Part shown: positions 16,266 to 25,096 of the stretch, one piece after another
How positions within the stretch are numbered: the stretch's first letter is position 1
Layout of the letters: every line of letters begins with the position of its first letter
From: Aquabacterium sp.
GTDB lineage: Bacteria; Pseudomonadota; Gammaproteobacteria; Burkholderiales; Burkholderiaceae_C
Direction of reading: 5' to 3'
Length of the DNA stretch: 56,371 bases
Assembly (NCBI RefSeq): GCF_016195855.1
Contig: NZ_JACPYU010000026.1
Location: forward strand, 1 to 56,371
Translations under genes and position numbers: made by a program
The notes under the pieces: model-generated
Databases searched by the model: none
Told to the model about the DNA's origin: nothing
What the model saw: the letters and a program-made list of their open reading frames with translations, nothing else

Positions 16266-17406
16266 GTGCCAGCACGGCCAGCCAACTGCCCTGGCCGCCC
16301 ACGCCGAAGTGGTCGAAAACCCAGCCACTGACCAGGGGCCCCAAGGCGCCACCGGCCGTGTAGCCGGCGATCATGGCCGAGGTGCCCGCCAGGGCCGATG
16401 TGTCGGCGAAGTCATGGGCCACGCGGATCATGCTGAGCGTGTAGAGCGCACCACCGATGCCGCCCCAGGCCGCAGCGCAGACCCAGATCAGCGTGGGCCA
16501 GGTCGAGGCCTGCACAAAAGCGACCGCGCTCAACACCAGCACGCCGGCCCCCAGCGCAAACAGGCGCCGGGCGGGCAGGTGGTCGGCCAGCCAACCGGTG
16601 GGGTATTGAAAGATGAAGCTGCCCATGCCCAACGCACCTGCAATCGAGGTGGCCGCGGCCAGGTTCATGCCGATCTGTGAGCCATAGGCCGTGGTGATGG
16701 AGCCCAGGCCCACCTCGAACACGCCGCCCACCACGGCCGCCCAGGCCAGGCCGGGCCGAAAGCGCCAGGCGCTCAGGAGGCTCATGGGCTCGTGGTCATC
16801 GTGCATGGCCTTGAGGTGGGTGACGGCGGGTGTCAGCGTGATCAGCAGGCCCAGGGCCAGGCCCCCGGCAGCGATGGCGTTGGCCTCCATCGGCCCGATG
16901 CGCAACAGGCCAGGCAGCATGGGCCCCAGGGCCATGCCTGCACCGAGCAAGGCCTGGTACAGGCCGGTCAGGCGGCCGCGGTGGCTGGGCGGCACGTTGT
17001 GCGCAATCAGGGCCTCGGTGGCGTTCCAGGCGGCGGCGGCGCCCATGCCGGCCATGAGCCCCAGGCCGCACCAGATGCGGTAGTCGTCGGTGAGCAGGTA
17101 GCCCAGGCAGGAGACGAGCTCCAGCAGCAGGCCGGCACGGTAGGCCTGGCCCACGCCCACGCGGGCAAACAGTTGCGGCACCAGCGGTACCAGCGCGGCC
17201 ACGCTGATGAAGGGCAGCATGGCGAACAGGCCGATGGCGGTGCTGCTGGCCCCGGCGGTCTGCAGGCGCACGGCCAGGACCGGGTTGAGCAGGCTGTAGC
17301 TCAGCACCACCAGGGTGGTGCCCAGCATCACGCGCAGCAGGCCGGGTGGCAGCTTCGATGCAGCGGCGGTGTTCAGGTCAACCACCCTCGCTTGTAGAAG
17401 TACCAC
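16204..17406 (-). CDS. MFS transporter
   Basis: Up to 400 residues with about twelve hydrophobic segments and the arrangement of a major facilitator permease. A conserved loop reads NVPPSHRGRLTGLYQALLG, and the C-terminal half ends ..GWVFDHFGVGGQGSWLAVLAL. Substrate not deducible. The first possible start is GTG 17406, which overlaps the end of corA by 34 bases; GTG at 17385 is an alternative. The start is uncertain because no good Shine-Dalgarno is seen. Its stop lies inside the 3' end of the convergent kinase gene. It is probably cotranscribed with corA, which lies upstream on the same strand. Confidence 0.85.
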   Translation of the reverse strand: MVLLQARVVDLNTAAASKLPPGLLRVMLGTTLVVLSYSLLNPVLAVRLQTAGASSTAIGLFAMLPFISVAALVPLVPQLFARVGVGQAYRAGLLLELVSCLGYLLTDDYRIWCGLGLMAGMGAAAAWNATEALIAHNVPPSHRGRLTGLYQALLGAGMALGPMLPGLLRIGPMEANAIAAGGLALGLLITLTPAVTHLKAMHDDHEPMSLLSAWRFRPGLAWAAVVGGVFEVGLGSITTAYGSQIGMNLAAATSIAGALGMGSFIFQYPTGWLADHLPARRLFALGAGVLVLSAVAFVQASTWPTLIWVCAAAWGGIGGALYTLSMIRVAHDFADTSALAGTSAMIAGYTAGGALGPLVSGWVFDHFGVGGQGSWLAVLALSLLLMQTRPTPEAPPRATG

Positions 17407-18335
17407 ATGGGCACGATCGCGCTGGCCACCATCAGGGCCACGGTGTAGGGGTAGCTCCAGTCGCCCAGCCAGAGCAATTCGGGGAACTTGAGGTTCATGC
17501 CGTACACGCTGGCCACCAGCGTAGGTGGCAGCAAGGCCACCGAGGCCACCGAGAAGATCTTGATGATCTTGTTCTGGTTGATGTTGATGAAACCGACCGT
17601 GGCGTCCATCAGGAAGTTGATCTTGTCGAACAGGAAGGCCGTGTGGCTGTCCAGTGAATCGATGTCACGCAGGATCTGTCGGGCTTCTTCGAACTGATCG
17701 GCGTTGAGCATGCGGGCGCGCATCATGAAGCTCACGGCGCGGCGCGTGTCCATGACGTTGCGGCGGATGCGGCCGTTCAAGTCTTCCTGGCGGGCAATGG
17801 CGGCCAGGGCATCGGCGGCGGCGGCGTCGTTCACGGCGTTTTGCAGCACCTTCTTGCTGACCTTTTCGAGGTCATCGTAGATGCCTTCCAGGGTGTCGGC
17901 GGAGTACTCGGCGTCGGCATCGTACAGCTTGAGCAGCACGTCCTTGGCATCTTCGATCAGGGCCGGGATGCGGCGCGCGCGCATGCGCAGCAGGCGGAAC
18001 ACCGGCAGGTCTTCCTTGTGGACCGAAAACAGCACGTTCTCGTGCAGGATGAAGGCCACGCGCACGTTGCGCGGGGTCTCGTCGTCGTCGATCAGGAAGT
18101 CGGAGCGGATGTGGACGGCGCCGTCTTCTTCGTAGAAGCGGGCGGACTCTTCAAGGTCGTCGTCGATGATGTCGGCAGGGATGACCAGGCCGAACTTGAC
18201 GGCGATCCAGCCTTTTTCTTCCGGGGTCGGGGCTTCCAGGTCGACCCAGACCGGACGGGCCGGTGTGAGCTCGTCAAGGCTGTCGATTTCTTCCTGAAAC
18301 AGCCGGCCATTGGCCAGCGTGAACACGTTGAGCAT
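17373..18335 (-). CDS. corA: CorA-family magnesium/cobalt transporter
   Basis: 320 residues from ATG 18335 (MLNVFTLANGRLFQEEID) with GGAG just upstream; the frame is open further but without family sequence. Long cytoplasmic, acidic and helical N-terminal funnel, then two C-terminal membrane segments with the diagnostic SVYGMNLKFPE loop (GMN motif, the ion selectivity filter) and the terminal YKRGWL. CorA forms a pentameric Mg2+ channel/transporter in the inner membrane. Confidence 0.95.
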   Translation of the reverse strand: MLNVFTLANGRLFQEEIDSLDELTPARPVWVDLEAPTPEEKGWIAVKFGLVIPADIIDDDLEESARFYEEDGAVHIRSDFLIDDDETPRNVRVAFILHENVLFSVHKEDLPVFRLLRMRARRIPALIEDAKDVLLKLYDADAEYSADTLEGIYDDLEKVSKKVLQNAVNDAAAADALAAIARQEDLNGRIRRNVMDTRRAVSFMMRARMLNADQFEEARQILRDIDSLDSHTAFLFDKINFLMDATVGFININQNKIIKIFSVASVALLPPTLVASVYGMNLKFPELLWLGDWSYPYTVALMVASAIVPMWYFYKRGWLT

Positions 18336-18671
18336 GCGGTCTCCAGCACGTGGGCTCCGGGCGCAAAGGCCTGCGGGTGAACGTACAGGTTGAGGGGAAG
18401 GGGTGAGTGGTGTGGCCGCCCCCTCCCGCTGTGGGCCCTTGCCGTCTGGCAGCTTGGGCCTCACCTGGCTTGCGTGCCCCTTACAGCAGGGCCGGGTCCA
18501 GGTGGCTGGAGTGGGCGGTCACCGAGGGTGACTGTCCAAGGTGATCGCTCCAAGGTCGCCGCATTGGCGGCAAGGCTTCCATTATCGCCTGCTCTGGCTG
18601 GCTGGGTGAGCACGATTGCACCAAAAAAGTCCCGTGTTTGAGGGCGTGTGGTGCCGGTGTATGGTGACGGC
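18336..18671. other. Divergent intergenic region corA / LysR regulator
   Basis: 336 bases between divergent genes. I see several GC-rich inverted repeats, for example GCCGC-ATT-GGCGGC near 18560, and no convincing open frame. No promoter stands out, so the control sites of either gene cannot be placed. Confidence 0.5.
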
Positions 18672-19610
18672 ATGGTCTTGCCCGTATCCCGACTCGATCT
18701 CAACCTGTTTCGCGTGATGGACGCCGTGTATGCACATGGCGGCATCTCGGGGGCGGCGCGCCATCTGCACCTGAGCCAGCCTGCCGTGAGCCATGCCTTG
18801 GCCCGCTTGCGGCGCCTGTGGGGTGACCCGCTGTTCGTGCGGCAGGGCAACCGCATGGTGCCCACGGAGTTGACGCGCCGGGTGATCGGTGAGGTGCAGG
18901 CGCATCTGCGCGGGCTGCAGACCTTGATGGGACAGGCCGAGACCTTTGATCCGGCCACGCTGGACATGACCTTGCGCCTGGGCATGCGCGATGTGCTGGA
19001 GGCCATCACCCTGCCACCCTTGATGGCGCGCCTGGGTGAGGTGGCGCCGCGCGCCAGGCTGGCCAGCGTGCGGGTGGCGCACGATGCCCTGGAGCAGGTG
19101 CTGACGCAAGGAGACGTTGACCTCGTGATCGATCGTCAACGGCGTGTGGCCGGGCACATCCAGGGCGTGCACCTGGCTGATGAGACCCTGGCCGTGATCA
19201 TGCGTCAGGGGCATCCATTGGCGGGGCGCACGCTGGACCTGGCCGCTTATCTGAGGCACCAGCACGTGATGGTGACCTTGCTGCCCGATCAACCCGATCC
19301 GCTGCAGGCGGTGTGGGCCGCGCTGGGACAGGGACAGCGCGACGTGATCCTGCGTTGCCAGCACTATTTCGCGGCGGCCAATGTGGTGGCGCACAGCGAC
19401 ACCTTGCTGACCCTGCCGCGCACCTACGCGATGGAGTTGGCGCGGGCTTTGCCCTTGCTGATTTGCGAGTTGCCGGTGGCCGTGCCGCCGCTGGGGATCT
19501 GGATGTACTGGCACGCTGACCGCGAGGCGGACCCCGTGCATGCCTGGCTCCGAGAGAGCCTCAAGCAGGGCGTGTATGCGTCTATGGGGCTGCTGCGCCA
19601 TCCAGCCTGA
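18672..19610 (+). CDS. LysR-family transcriptional regulator
   Basis: 312 residues from ATG 18672, preceded by GGTGA; a GTG at 18648 is possible but less likely. N-terminal winged helix-turn-helix RLDLNLFRVMDAVYAHGGISGAARHLHLSQPAVSHALARLR is standard, followed by a LysR substrate-binding domain with the NodD/PcaQ-like layout. Effector unknown. It is divergent from corA and convergent with the acyltransferase gene, overlapping it by 29 bases, so its target is not obvious from position. Confidence 0.92.
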   Translation: MVLPVSRLDLNLFRVMDAVYAHGGISGAARHLHLSQPAVSHALARLRRLWGDPLFVRQGNRMVPTELTRRVIGEVQAHLRGLQTLMGQAETFDPATLDMTLRLGMRDVLEAITLPPLMARLGEVAPRARLASVRVAHDALEQVLTQGDVDLVIDRQRRVAGHIQGVHLADETLAVIMRQGHPLAGRTLDLAAYLRHQHVMVTLLPDQPDPLQAVWAALGQGQRDVILRCQHYFAAANVVAHSDTLLTLPRTYAMELARALPLLICELPVAVPPLGIWMYWHADREADPVHAWLRESLKQGVYASMGLLRHPA

Positions 19611-20676
19611 CGACGGACGAGCGTTCTGCAGACAGCAGCTTGCGCATCAGGCGCTGGCGGATGACCTTGTCCAGCCTGGCGAGCATCAGGGCACTGACTG
19701 TGGCCGTGATGCACACGATGGCCAGCTGGATGGCCGGGGAGAAACGGCCAATGTGGAAAACACGCAGCTCTGTCTGAAGGATGGGGACGTGCGTGATGTA
19801 GAGAGGATAGGACACTTCCCCCAGGGTGGCACAGACCTTCCTGCCGAACTCGGCGAGTCTGACGGCGGCGTTGCTGGTGATGGCCAGGGGTGTCAGCAGC
19901 AGGATGTCGACCAGCAGCAACGCAGGGTTGTTGGTGAAGAAAAGTGCAAATACGGCCGTGCTCAGCGCCAGTGACAGCAGCACCAGGTGTTTGCTGAACC
20001 GGGCGTGATGCTTGTAGATCAGGGTGCCCAGAAAGAACTCGGCCGTGACGCGGGGCAGGCCATAAATGAAGCTGTGTGAGGTCCACCCGGGATGCACGTA
20101 ACCTGAGTGAAATCGGGCAAGCAGGAAGATCGCCAAGGCGGCCAGGACAACGGGCATGCGTATGGTCTTGAACCGGGCGACCCAGGCAAAAAAGACCACA
20201 TTGATCAGCAACTCGAAGAACAAGGACCACGCAGGGGGATCGAGGGGGAACACGTTGTCGCCCCCGACGTGGGGCAAGCCCATCCAGGCTGTATAGCGGC
20301 CATAGGGGATCATGAAGACGCCCAGTACGGACGACTGGACGATGCCGCCAGCCGACAAGTGGTCACTGTCGTTGTTGAGCAGGCCCGCGAAAGCGGCCGC
20401 CACCCCCAGCGTCAAGCCGATGAAGTACAGGGGCAGCAACCGCACCAGGCGCACTTTGAGGAAGTGGGCGAGGGTCATGCCGCGGTTAATTTTGGCCGCG
20501 TAGCTGTGCATGATGACAAAGCCAGACAGCAGAAAGAACAGGTCCACGGCGGCCCAGGCGCCAGGCAGGTAGTTCAAGCCGTTTTCCAGGCTGACGTGGT
20601 AGACCATGACCAGCAATGCTGCGACGCCGCGTATGCCGTCCAGCATGTCAAATCGTTGATCGTTGTGGGTCTTCAT
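19582..20676 (-). CDS. Acyltransferase-3 family integral membrane protein (OafA/YrhL-like)
   Basis: 364 residues with about ten hydrophobic segments. The N-terminus carries the family motif R16-x10-H27 in DGIRGVAALLVMVYHVSLE and then AVDLFFLLSGFVI. This family moves acetyl or other acyl groups from the cytoplasm onto sugars or lipids of the envelope (O-antigen, peptidoglycan, exopolysaccharide). No periplasmic SGNH domain is fused. It stands alone, so the acceptor is unknown. The 3' end overlaps the convergent LysR gene. Confidence 0.9.
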   Translation of the reverse strand: MKTHNDQRFDMLDGIRGVAALLVMVYHVSLENGLNYLPGAWAAVDLFFLLSGFVIMHSYAAKINRGMTLAHFLKVRLVRLLPLYFIGLTLGVAAAFAGLLNNDSDHLSAGGIVQSSVLGVFMIPYGRYTAWMGLPHVGGDNVFPLDPPAWSLFFELLINVVFFAWVARFKTIRMPVVLAALAIFLLARFHSGYVHPGWTSHSFIYGLPRVTAEFFLGTLIYKHHARFSKHLVLLSLALSTAVFALFFTNNPALLLVDILLLTPLAITSNAAVRLAEFGRKVCATLGEVSYPLYITHVPILQTELRVFHIGRFSPAIQLAIVCITATVSALMLARLDKVIRQRLMRKLLSAERSSVVRLDGAAAP

Positions 20677-20857
20677 GGCAAAAACGTGTGAGCCGCATGA
20701 GCACCGCCCCGAACCAGATCTTGATCGAGTGAGCGGAGTCGGTCAGGGCGATGCAGCCGAGTAAAGCACAGCCGGCGGGGCTGGCGTACAGGGGCCACTT
20801 CAATCTCATTCATGTGAGTGGTGTGCGGTGAAGATGCGCTCACCAGATATGCAGCGG

Positions 20858-20895
20858 GTGCATGACTTGCGATGAAAATTCATCATTTGATGCAC
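20858..20895. promoter_or_regulatory. Nested palindromic operator candidate upstream of the acyl-CoA dehydrogenase operon
   Basis: Inner inverted repeat GATGAA-AA-TTCATC (20871-20884) lies inside an outer repeat GTGCAT (20858-20863) / ATGCAC (20890-20895). The right side overlaps a candidate -35 (see 20887-20915). The symmetry suggests a dimeric repressor site, perhaps a TetR-type one. No regulator gene is adjacent on the + strand. Confidence 0.5.
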
Positions 20896-20915
20896 AGCCT
20901 GAAGCGGCGTAGCAT
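20887..20915 (+). promoter_or_regulatory. Candidate promoter of the acyl-CoA dehydrogenase operon
   Basis: TTGATG (20887-20892) and TAGCAT (20910-20915) with exactly 17 bases between, each matching four of six consensus positions. They lie 40-70 bases before the ATG at 20957. The palindrome overlaps the -35, as expected for repression. Confidence 0.45.
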
Positions 20916-20956
20916 CCCTGACGTTGACCGAATGACCCACCCATCAGGAGACGACC

Positions 20957-22189
20957 ATGGACTTCCAACCCAGTGAACGTGCCGCCAAAACCGCAGCCCG
21001 TGTGCGCGCTTTCATCAAGGACCACATCGAACCTGTCGAGCAGGAACACTGGGAAGGCATCCTGGGCCAGCGCCACGGTGGTGACTGGACGCAGTGGAAG
21101 ATCCCACCCCGTGTGGAAGCGCTGAAAGCCAAGGCCAAGGCCGAGGGCCTGTGGAACCTCTTCCTGCCCGACCCTGAACTGGGTGCCGGCCTGAGCGTGC
21201 TGGAGTACGCCTTCAGCGCCGAAGAAACCGGCCGCTCGATGATGGCGCCCGAGATCTTCAACTGCAATGCCCCGGACACCGGCAACATGGAGGTGATCTG
21301 GAAGTACGGCAGCGACGAGCAGAAGCAGCAATGGTTGACGCCGCTGCTGGCCGGTGAGATGCGCTCGGTGTTTTTCATGACCGAGCCGGATGTGGCCTCG
21401 TCGGACGCGACCAACATGGCCGCCACGGCCGTGATCGAAGGTGACGAGATTGTGCTGAATGGCAAGAAGTGGTGGTCGTCTGGCGTGGGTGACCCGCGTT
21501 GCAAGATCGGCATCTTCATGGCGCTCACGCCCAACCCCGATCTGGGGCGCCACAACCAGCACTCGATGGTGCTGGTGCCCATGGACACCCCGGGCGTCGA
21601 GATCAAGCGCATGCTGCCCGTGTTCGGCGAGTACGACGAGCCGCACGGCCACGGCGAGGTGCACTTCAACAATGTGCGCGTGCCGGTGAGCAACTTCATT
21701 GCCGGGCCGGGCAAGGGCTTCGAGATCGCACAAGGGCGCCTGGGCCCCGGCCGCATCCACCACTGCATGCGCTGCATCGGTGCGGCTGAGAAGTCGCTGG
21801 AACTGGCGATCAAGCGCGGCATCGAGCGCACGGCTTTCAGGAAGCAGCTGATCAACCTGGGTGGCAACCGCGAACGCATTGCCGAAGCCCGCGTGGCCAT
21901 CGACCAGGCTCGCCTGCTGACGCTGCAAGCCGCGTGGAAGATCGACACCGTGGGCGTGATGGGCGCGCTGACCGATGTGTCGGCCATCAAGGTGGTGGCC
22001 CCGAGCATGCTGCAGAACGTGGTGGATTTCGCCATCCAGATGCACGGCGGCATGGGCGTGTCGCACGACGTGCCTTTGAGCGCCTTCTTCAACCAGGCGC
22101 GCAGCCTGCGTCTGGCAGACGGCCCCGATGAGGTCCACAAGGGCATGATCGCCCGCCTGGAGCTCATGAAATACGGCGTGATGAAGTAA
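20957..22189 (+). CDS. Acyl-CoA dehydrogenase, ACAD10/11-like
   Basis: 410 residues; full acyl-CoA dehydrogenase fold with FAD-binding MTEPDVASSDATNMAATAV and WSSGVGDPRC, and the C-terminal QMHGGMGVSHDVPLSAFFNQARSLRLADGPDEVH. This is the subfamily that in animals is fused to an APH-type kinase (ACAD10/ACAD11) and in Pseudomonas corresponds to LvaC. Those enzymes act on phosphorylated 4-hydroxyacyl-CoA and eliminate phosphate. Here the APH gene follows at 12 bases. Shine-Dalgarno AGGAG at 20946-20950. First gene of a probable five-gene operon to 25852. Function by family; substrate inferred. Confidence 0.9.
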   Translation: MDFQPSERAAKTAARVRAFIKDHIEPVEQEHWEGILGQRHGGDWTQWKIPPRVEALKAKAKAEGLWNLFLPDPELGAGLSVLEYAFSAEETGRSMMAPEIFNCNAPDTGNMEVIWKYGSDEQKQQWLTPLLAGEMRSVFFMTEPDVASSDATNMAATAVIEGDEIVLNGKKWWSSGVGDPRCKIGIFMALTPNPDLGRHNQHSMVLVPMDTPGVEIKRMLPVFGEYDEPHGHGEVHFNNVRVPVSNFIAGPGKGFEIAQGRLGPGRIHHCMRCIGAAEKSLELAIKRGIERTAFRKQLINLGGNRERIAEARVAIDQARLLTLQAAWKIDTVGVMGALTDVSAIKVVAPSMLQNVVDFAIQMHGGMGVSHDVPLSAFFNQARSLRLADGPDEVHKGMIARLELMKYGVMK

Positions 22190-22201
22190 GCGAGCCCGAC
22201 A

Positions 22202-23296
22202 TTGAGCGACAACACGAACAACAAAGGCATCGAGGACCAGGGCGGGCGCGTCCGTGCTGGTGAAGAGCTCAATGTGGCGGGTGTGGACGCGTGGCTGAAA
22301 GGCCATGTGCCCACGCTGCATGGGCTGCCGGAGATCACGCAGTTCTCGGGCGGGGCGTCCAACTGGACCTATCGCCTGAAGTACCCCAATGGGGACTTCA
22401 TCCTGCGCCGCCCGCCCGCTGGCACCAAGGCCAAGGGCGCCCACGACATGGGCCGGGAGTACCGCGTGCAAAAGGCGCTCAAGCCGGTGTACCCGGTGGT
22501 GCCCACCATGATCGGCCTGTGCGAGGACGAAGCCGTCACGGGCAGCGAGTTCTACGTGATGGAGCGCATTGCCGGCATCATCCCGCGCAAGAACATGCCG
22601 CGTGGGCTGAGCCTGGATGCGACAACCACACGCCAGCTCTGCACCAACGTGTTGGACAAGCTGGTCGAGTTGCACCAGGTCGATGTCAAGGCCACCGGCC
22701 TGGACAGCCTGGGCAAGGGCCATGGCTACTGCCAGCGCCAGATCGAAGGCTGGAGCGCACGCTACACCAAGGCCAAGACTTGGAACGTGCCCTCCTACCA
22801 GTACGTGATGGCCTGGCTGAAAGAGCGCACACCGCAGGACGTGGCCAACGTCGTCATCCACAACGACTGGCGCTTCGACAACGTGATCCTGGCCGAGAAC
22901 GACCCGACCAAGGTGATCGGTGTGCTGGACTGGGAGATGGCCACGCTGGGCGACCCGTTGATGGACCTGGGCAATGCCCTGGCCTACTGGATCCAGGCAG
23001 ACGACAACAAACTGATGATGGCCACGCGGCGCCAGCCCACGCACCTGCCGGGCATGTTGCGCCGCGAAGAAGTGGTGGACTACTACCTCGACAAGTCCGG
23101 CTACAAGGTGGACAGGGCCGGTGCATGGGCCTTCTATGAGGTCTATGGCCTGTTCCGCCTGGCCGTGATCGCGCAGCAGATCTACTACCGCTACCACCAC
23201 AAGCAGACGCGCAACCCGGCCTTCAAGAACTTCTGGATCCTCGTCAATTACCTGGACTGGCGCTGCAAGGGCCTGATCAAGCAGGCCAGGCGTTGA
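22202..23296 (+). CDS. APH-family phosphotransferase (hydroxyacyl-CoA kinase candidate)
   Basis: 364 residues from a TTG at 22202 (MSDNTNNKG..); no ATG or GTG is available before the conserved domain, so TTG is the best start. Kinase-like motifs: SGGASNWTYRL (nucleotide loop), FILRRPP (Lys/Arg region), catalytic HNDWRFDNVIL and metal-binding GVLDWEMATLGDPLMDLG. This family looks like aminoglycoside phosphotransferases but, beside acyl-CoA dehydrogenases, phosphorylates 4-hydroxyacyl-CoA (LvaA; N-terminal half of ACAD10/11). An antibiotic-resistance role is unlikely in this context. Confidence 0.88.
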   Translation: MSDNTNNKGIEDQGGRVRAGEELNVAGVDAWLKGHVPTLHGLPEITQFSGGASNWTYRLKYPNGDFILRRPPAGTKAKGAHDMGREYRVQKALKPVYPVVPTMIGLCEDEAVTGSEFYVMERIAGIIPRKNMPRGLSLDATTTRQLCTNVLDKLVELHQVDVKATGLDSLGKGHGYCQRQIEGWSARYTKAKTWNVPSYQYVMAWLKERTPQDVANVVIHNDWRFDNVILAENDPTKVIGVLDWEMATLGDPLMDLGNALAYWIQADDNKLMMATRRQPTHLPGMLRREEVVDYYLDKSGYKVDRAGAWAFYEVYGLFRLAVIAQQIYYRYHHKQTRNPAFKNFWILVNYLDWRCKGLIKQARR

Positions 23297-23344
23297 TGCC
23301 ACGCCATCGGGCACGTACCTGAACGATCACGAAAGACACACACC

Positions 23345-24037
23345 ATGGGTGCCATCTACCTTCTGCGACACGGCCAGGCCTCGTTTGGCTCGAACAACTA
23401 CGACCAGCTCTCGCCGGTGGGCCACCAGCAGGCCAAGGTGCTGGGCTCGGCCCTGAAGGCACGCGGCGTCAAGCCCGATGTGCTGATCAGCGGCACGATG
23501 CAGCGCCATCAGGAGACGGCAGCCGGGGCGGTGGGCGAGCTGGGCATTGAGCTGCCTTTGCAACACCATGCGGGTGTCAACGAGTTCGACCACGAAAACG
23601 TGATCGAGGTGGCCGAGCCACGCTATGTCGACAAGCTGGTGATGATGAGCGACATGGCCGCCTCGGGTGACCCGCGCCGCAGCTTCCAGAAGTTCTTCCA
23701 GGACGCGGTGGCGCGCTGGGTGGGTGGCAACCACGATGACGAGTACAACGAGCCCTGGTCCGTGTTCAAGCTGCGCGTGGTCTCGGCACTCGAAGACCTG
23801 GTCAAGGCCACGCCGCCCAAGGGCAACACGCTGGTGTTCACCTCGGGCGGCACGATCAGCGTGATCTGTGCGCACCTGCTGGGGCTGAACGACGCGCAGG
23901 CCTTCACCATCAACTGGACGCTGGCCAATGTGGGCATCACCAAGATCCAGGCCGGGCGCGATGGCCTGCACCTGATCTCGGTGAACGAACACGCGCACGT
24001 CGAGGGCGCTCAGCCGCCACTGCTCACCTACCGCTGA
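23345..24037 (+). CDS. Histidine phosphatase (phosphoglycerate mutase-like) family protein
   Basis: 230 residues; RHG motif R8-H9-G10 in LLRHGQASFG with the second arginine in SGTMQRHQETA, and a C-terminal catalytic-type motif TSGGTISVI where an xGxxI/H variant is expected. The family hydrolyses phosphate esters through a phosphohistidine. In this operon it could clear dead-end phosphorylated acyl intermediates, but that is inference. 48 bases after the APH gene. Confidence 0.88.
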   Translation: MGAIYLLRHGQASFGSNNYDQLSPVGHQQAKVLGSALKARGVKPDVLISGTMQRHQETAAGAVGELGIELPLQHHAGVNEFDHENVIEVAEPRYVDKLVMMSDMAASGDPRRSFQKFFQDAVARWVGGNHDDEYNEPWSVFKLRVVSALEDLVKATPPKGNTLVFTSGGTISVICAHLLGLNDAQAFTINWTLANVGITKIQAGRDGLHLISVNEHAHVEGAQPPLLTYR

Positions 24038-24100
24038 CGCATACTTCGGGGCTTGGGTCGGCACGCGGAACGCCGGCCCGCATCAACAAGGACAGCAAGG

Positions 24101-25048
24101 ATGAAAGCCCTCAAGATCGCAGGTGGTGTGCTCGCATTGGTGGTGGCGCTGGCGGGTGTCGGTGTCGTGTCGGCCTGGGCGCCGGACCGCCCGGTGGAAA
24201 CGCTCAAGGCCCGCTGGGCCCCGGCACCATCGCAGTTCGTGGCGCTGCAGGGCATGCAGGTGCACCTGCGCGATGAAGGCCCGCGTGACGACCCGCAACC
24301 CATCGTGCTGCTGCATGGCACCTCGGCCAGCTTGCACACCTGGGAGGGCTGGGTAGCGGCGCTCAAGGGGCAGCACCGCGTCATCACCGTGGACTTGCCG
24401 GGCTTTGGCCTGACCGGCCCCACACCGGATGGCGACTACCACCTGCCGCGCTATGCAGACTTCGTGGTCGGCGTGCTCGATCACCTGCAGCTCAAGCAGG
24501 TGGTGCTGGCGGGCAACTCGCTGGGCGGCGAGATCGCCTGGATGACGGCGGTCGGCCACCCTGATCGCGTGAGCAAACTGGTGCTGGTGGACGCCGGCGG
24601 CTACCCCTTCAAGACCGAGGGCATGCCCATTGGCTTCAAGATTGCGCGCATCCCCGCACTCAAGCCGCTCATGACCCGCTTGCTGCCACGCGGCATGATC
24701 GAGTCCAGCGTGCGCAGCGTGTATGGCGACCCGTCCAAGGTGACGCCCGAGCTGATCGACCGTTACTACGAGCTGACGCTGCGCGAGGGCAACCGCGAGT
24801 CCCTGACGGCGCGTTTCAGCCAGAGCCCGCTGGGCGCCTATGCCGACCAGATCAAGCAGATCAAGCAACCCACGCTGATCATCTGGGGCGGGCAGGACCA
24901 CCTCATCACCCCTGACAACGCGGACCGCTTCCAGCAAGACATCGCAGGCAGCCGCCTGGTGGTGTTCGACAAGCTGGGCCACGTCCCGCAGGAAGAAGAC
25001 CCCACCGCCACCATCGGTGCGGTCAAGTCCTTCCTGGCCCAGCGCTGA
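24101..25048 (+). CDS. Membrane-anchored alpha/beta hydrolase
   Basis: 315 residues from ATG 24101. An N-terminal hydrophobic segment (5-25) is either a signal anchor or an uncleaved signal. Then the alpha/beta fold with oxyanion region LLHGTSASLHTW, nucleophile S140 in GNSLGG, acid in IWGGQDHLI and His in KLGHVPQEED. Substrate unknown; esterase or lipase-type chemistry. Fourth gene of the acyl-CoA dehydrogenase operon. Confidence 0.87.
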   Translation: MKALKIAGGVLALVVALAGVGVVSAWAPDRPVETLKARWAPAPSQFVALQGMQVHLRDEGPRDDPQPIVLLHGTSASLHTWEGWVAALKGQHRVITVDLPGFGLTGPTPDGDYHLPRYADFVVGVLDHLQLKQVVLAGNSLGGEIAWMTAVGHPDRVSKLVLVDAGGYPFKTEGMPIGFKIARIPALKPLMTRLLPRGMIESSVRSVYGDPSKVTPELIDRYYELTLREGNRESLTARFSQSPLGAYADQIKQIKQPTLIIWGGQDHLITPDNADRFQQDIAGSRLVVFDKLGHVPQEEDPTATIGAVKSFLAQR

Positions 25049-25096
25049 AGCGCCAGGCGCGCACCTGATACCTGATCACCACCCCGACACAAGACC

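Noticed and set aside
22202..23296. Aminoglycoside resistance gene
   Set aside because: The fold is APH-like, but the neighbours and sequence type fit acyl-CoA metabolism; there is no resistance context.
20840..23314. Long - strand open frame (over 800 codons) opposite the acyl-CoA dehydrogenase and APH genes
   Set aside because: It is a GC-skew shadow: His/Gln/Val-rich composition, no family motif, and the + strand genes are well-supported enzymes.
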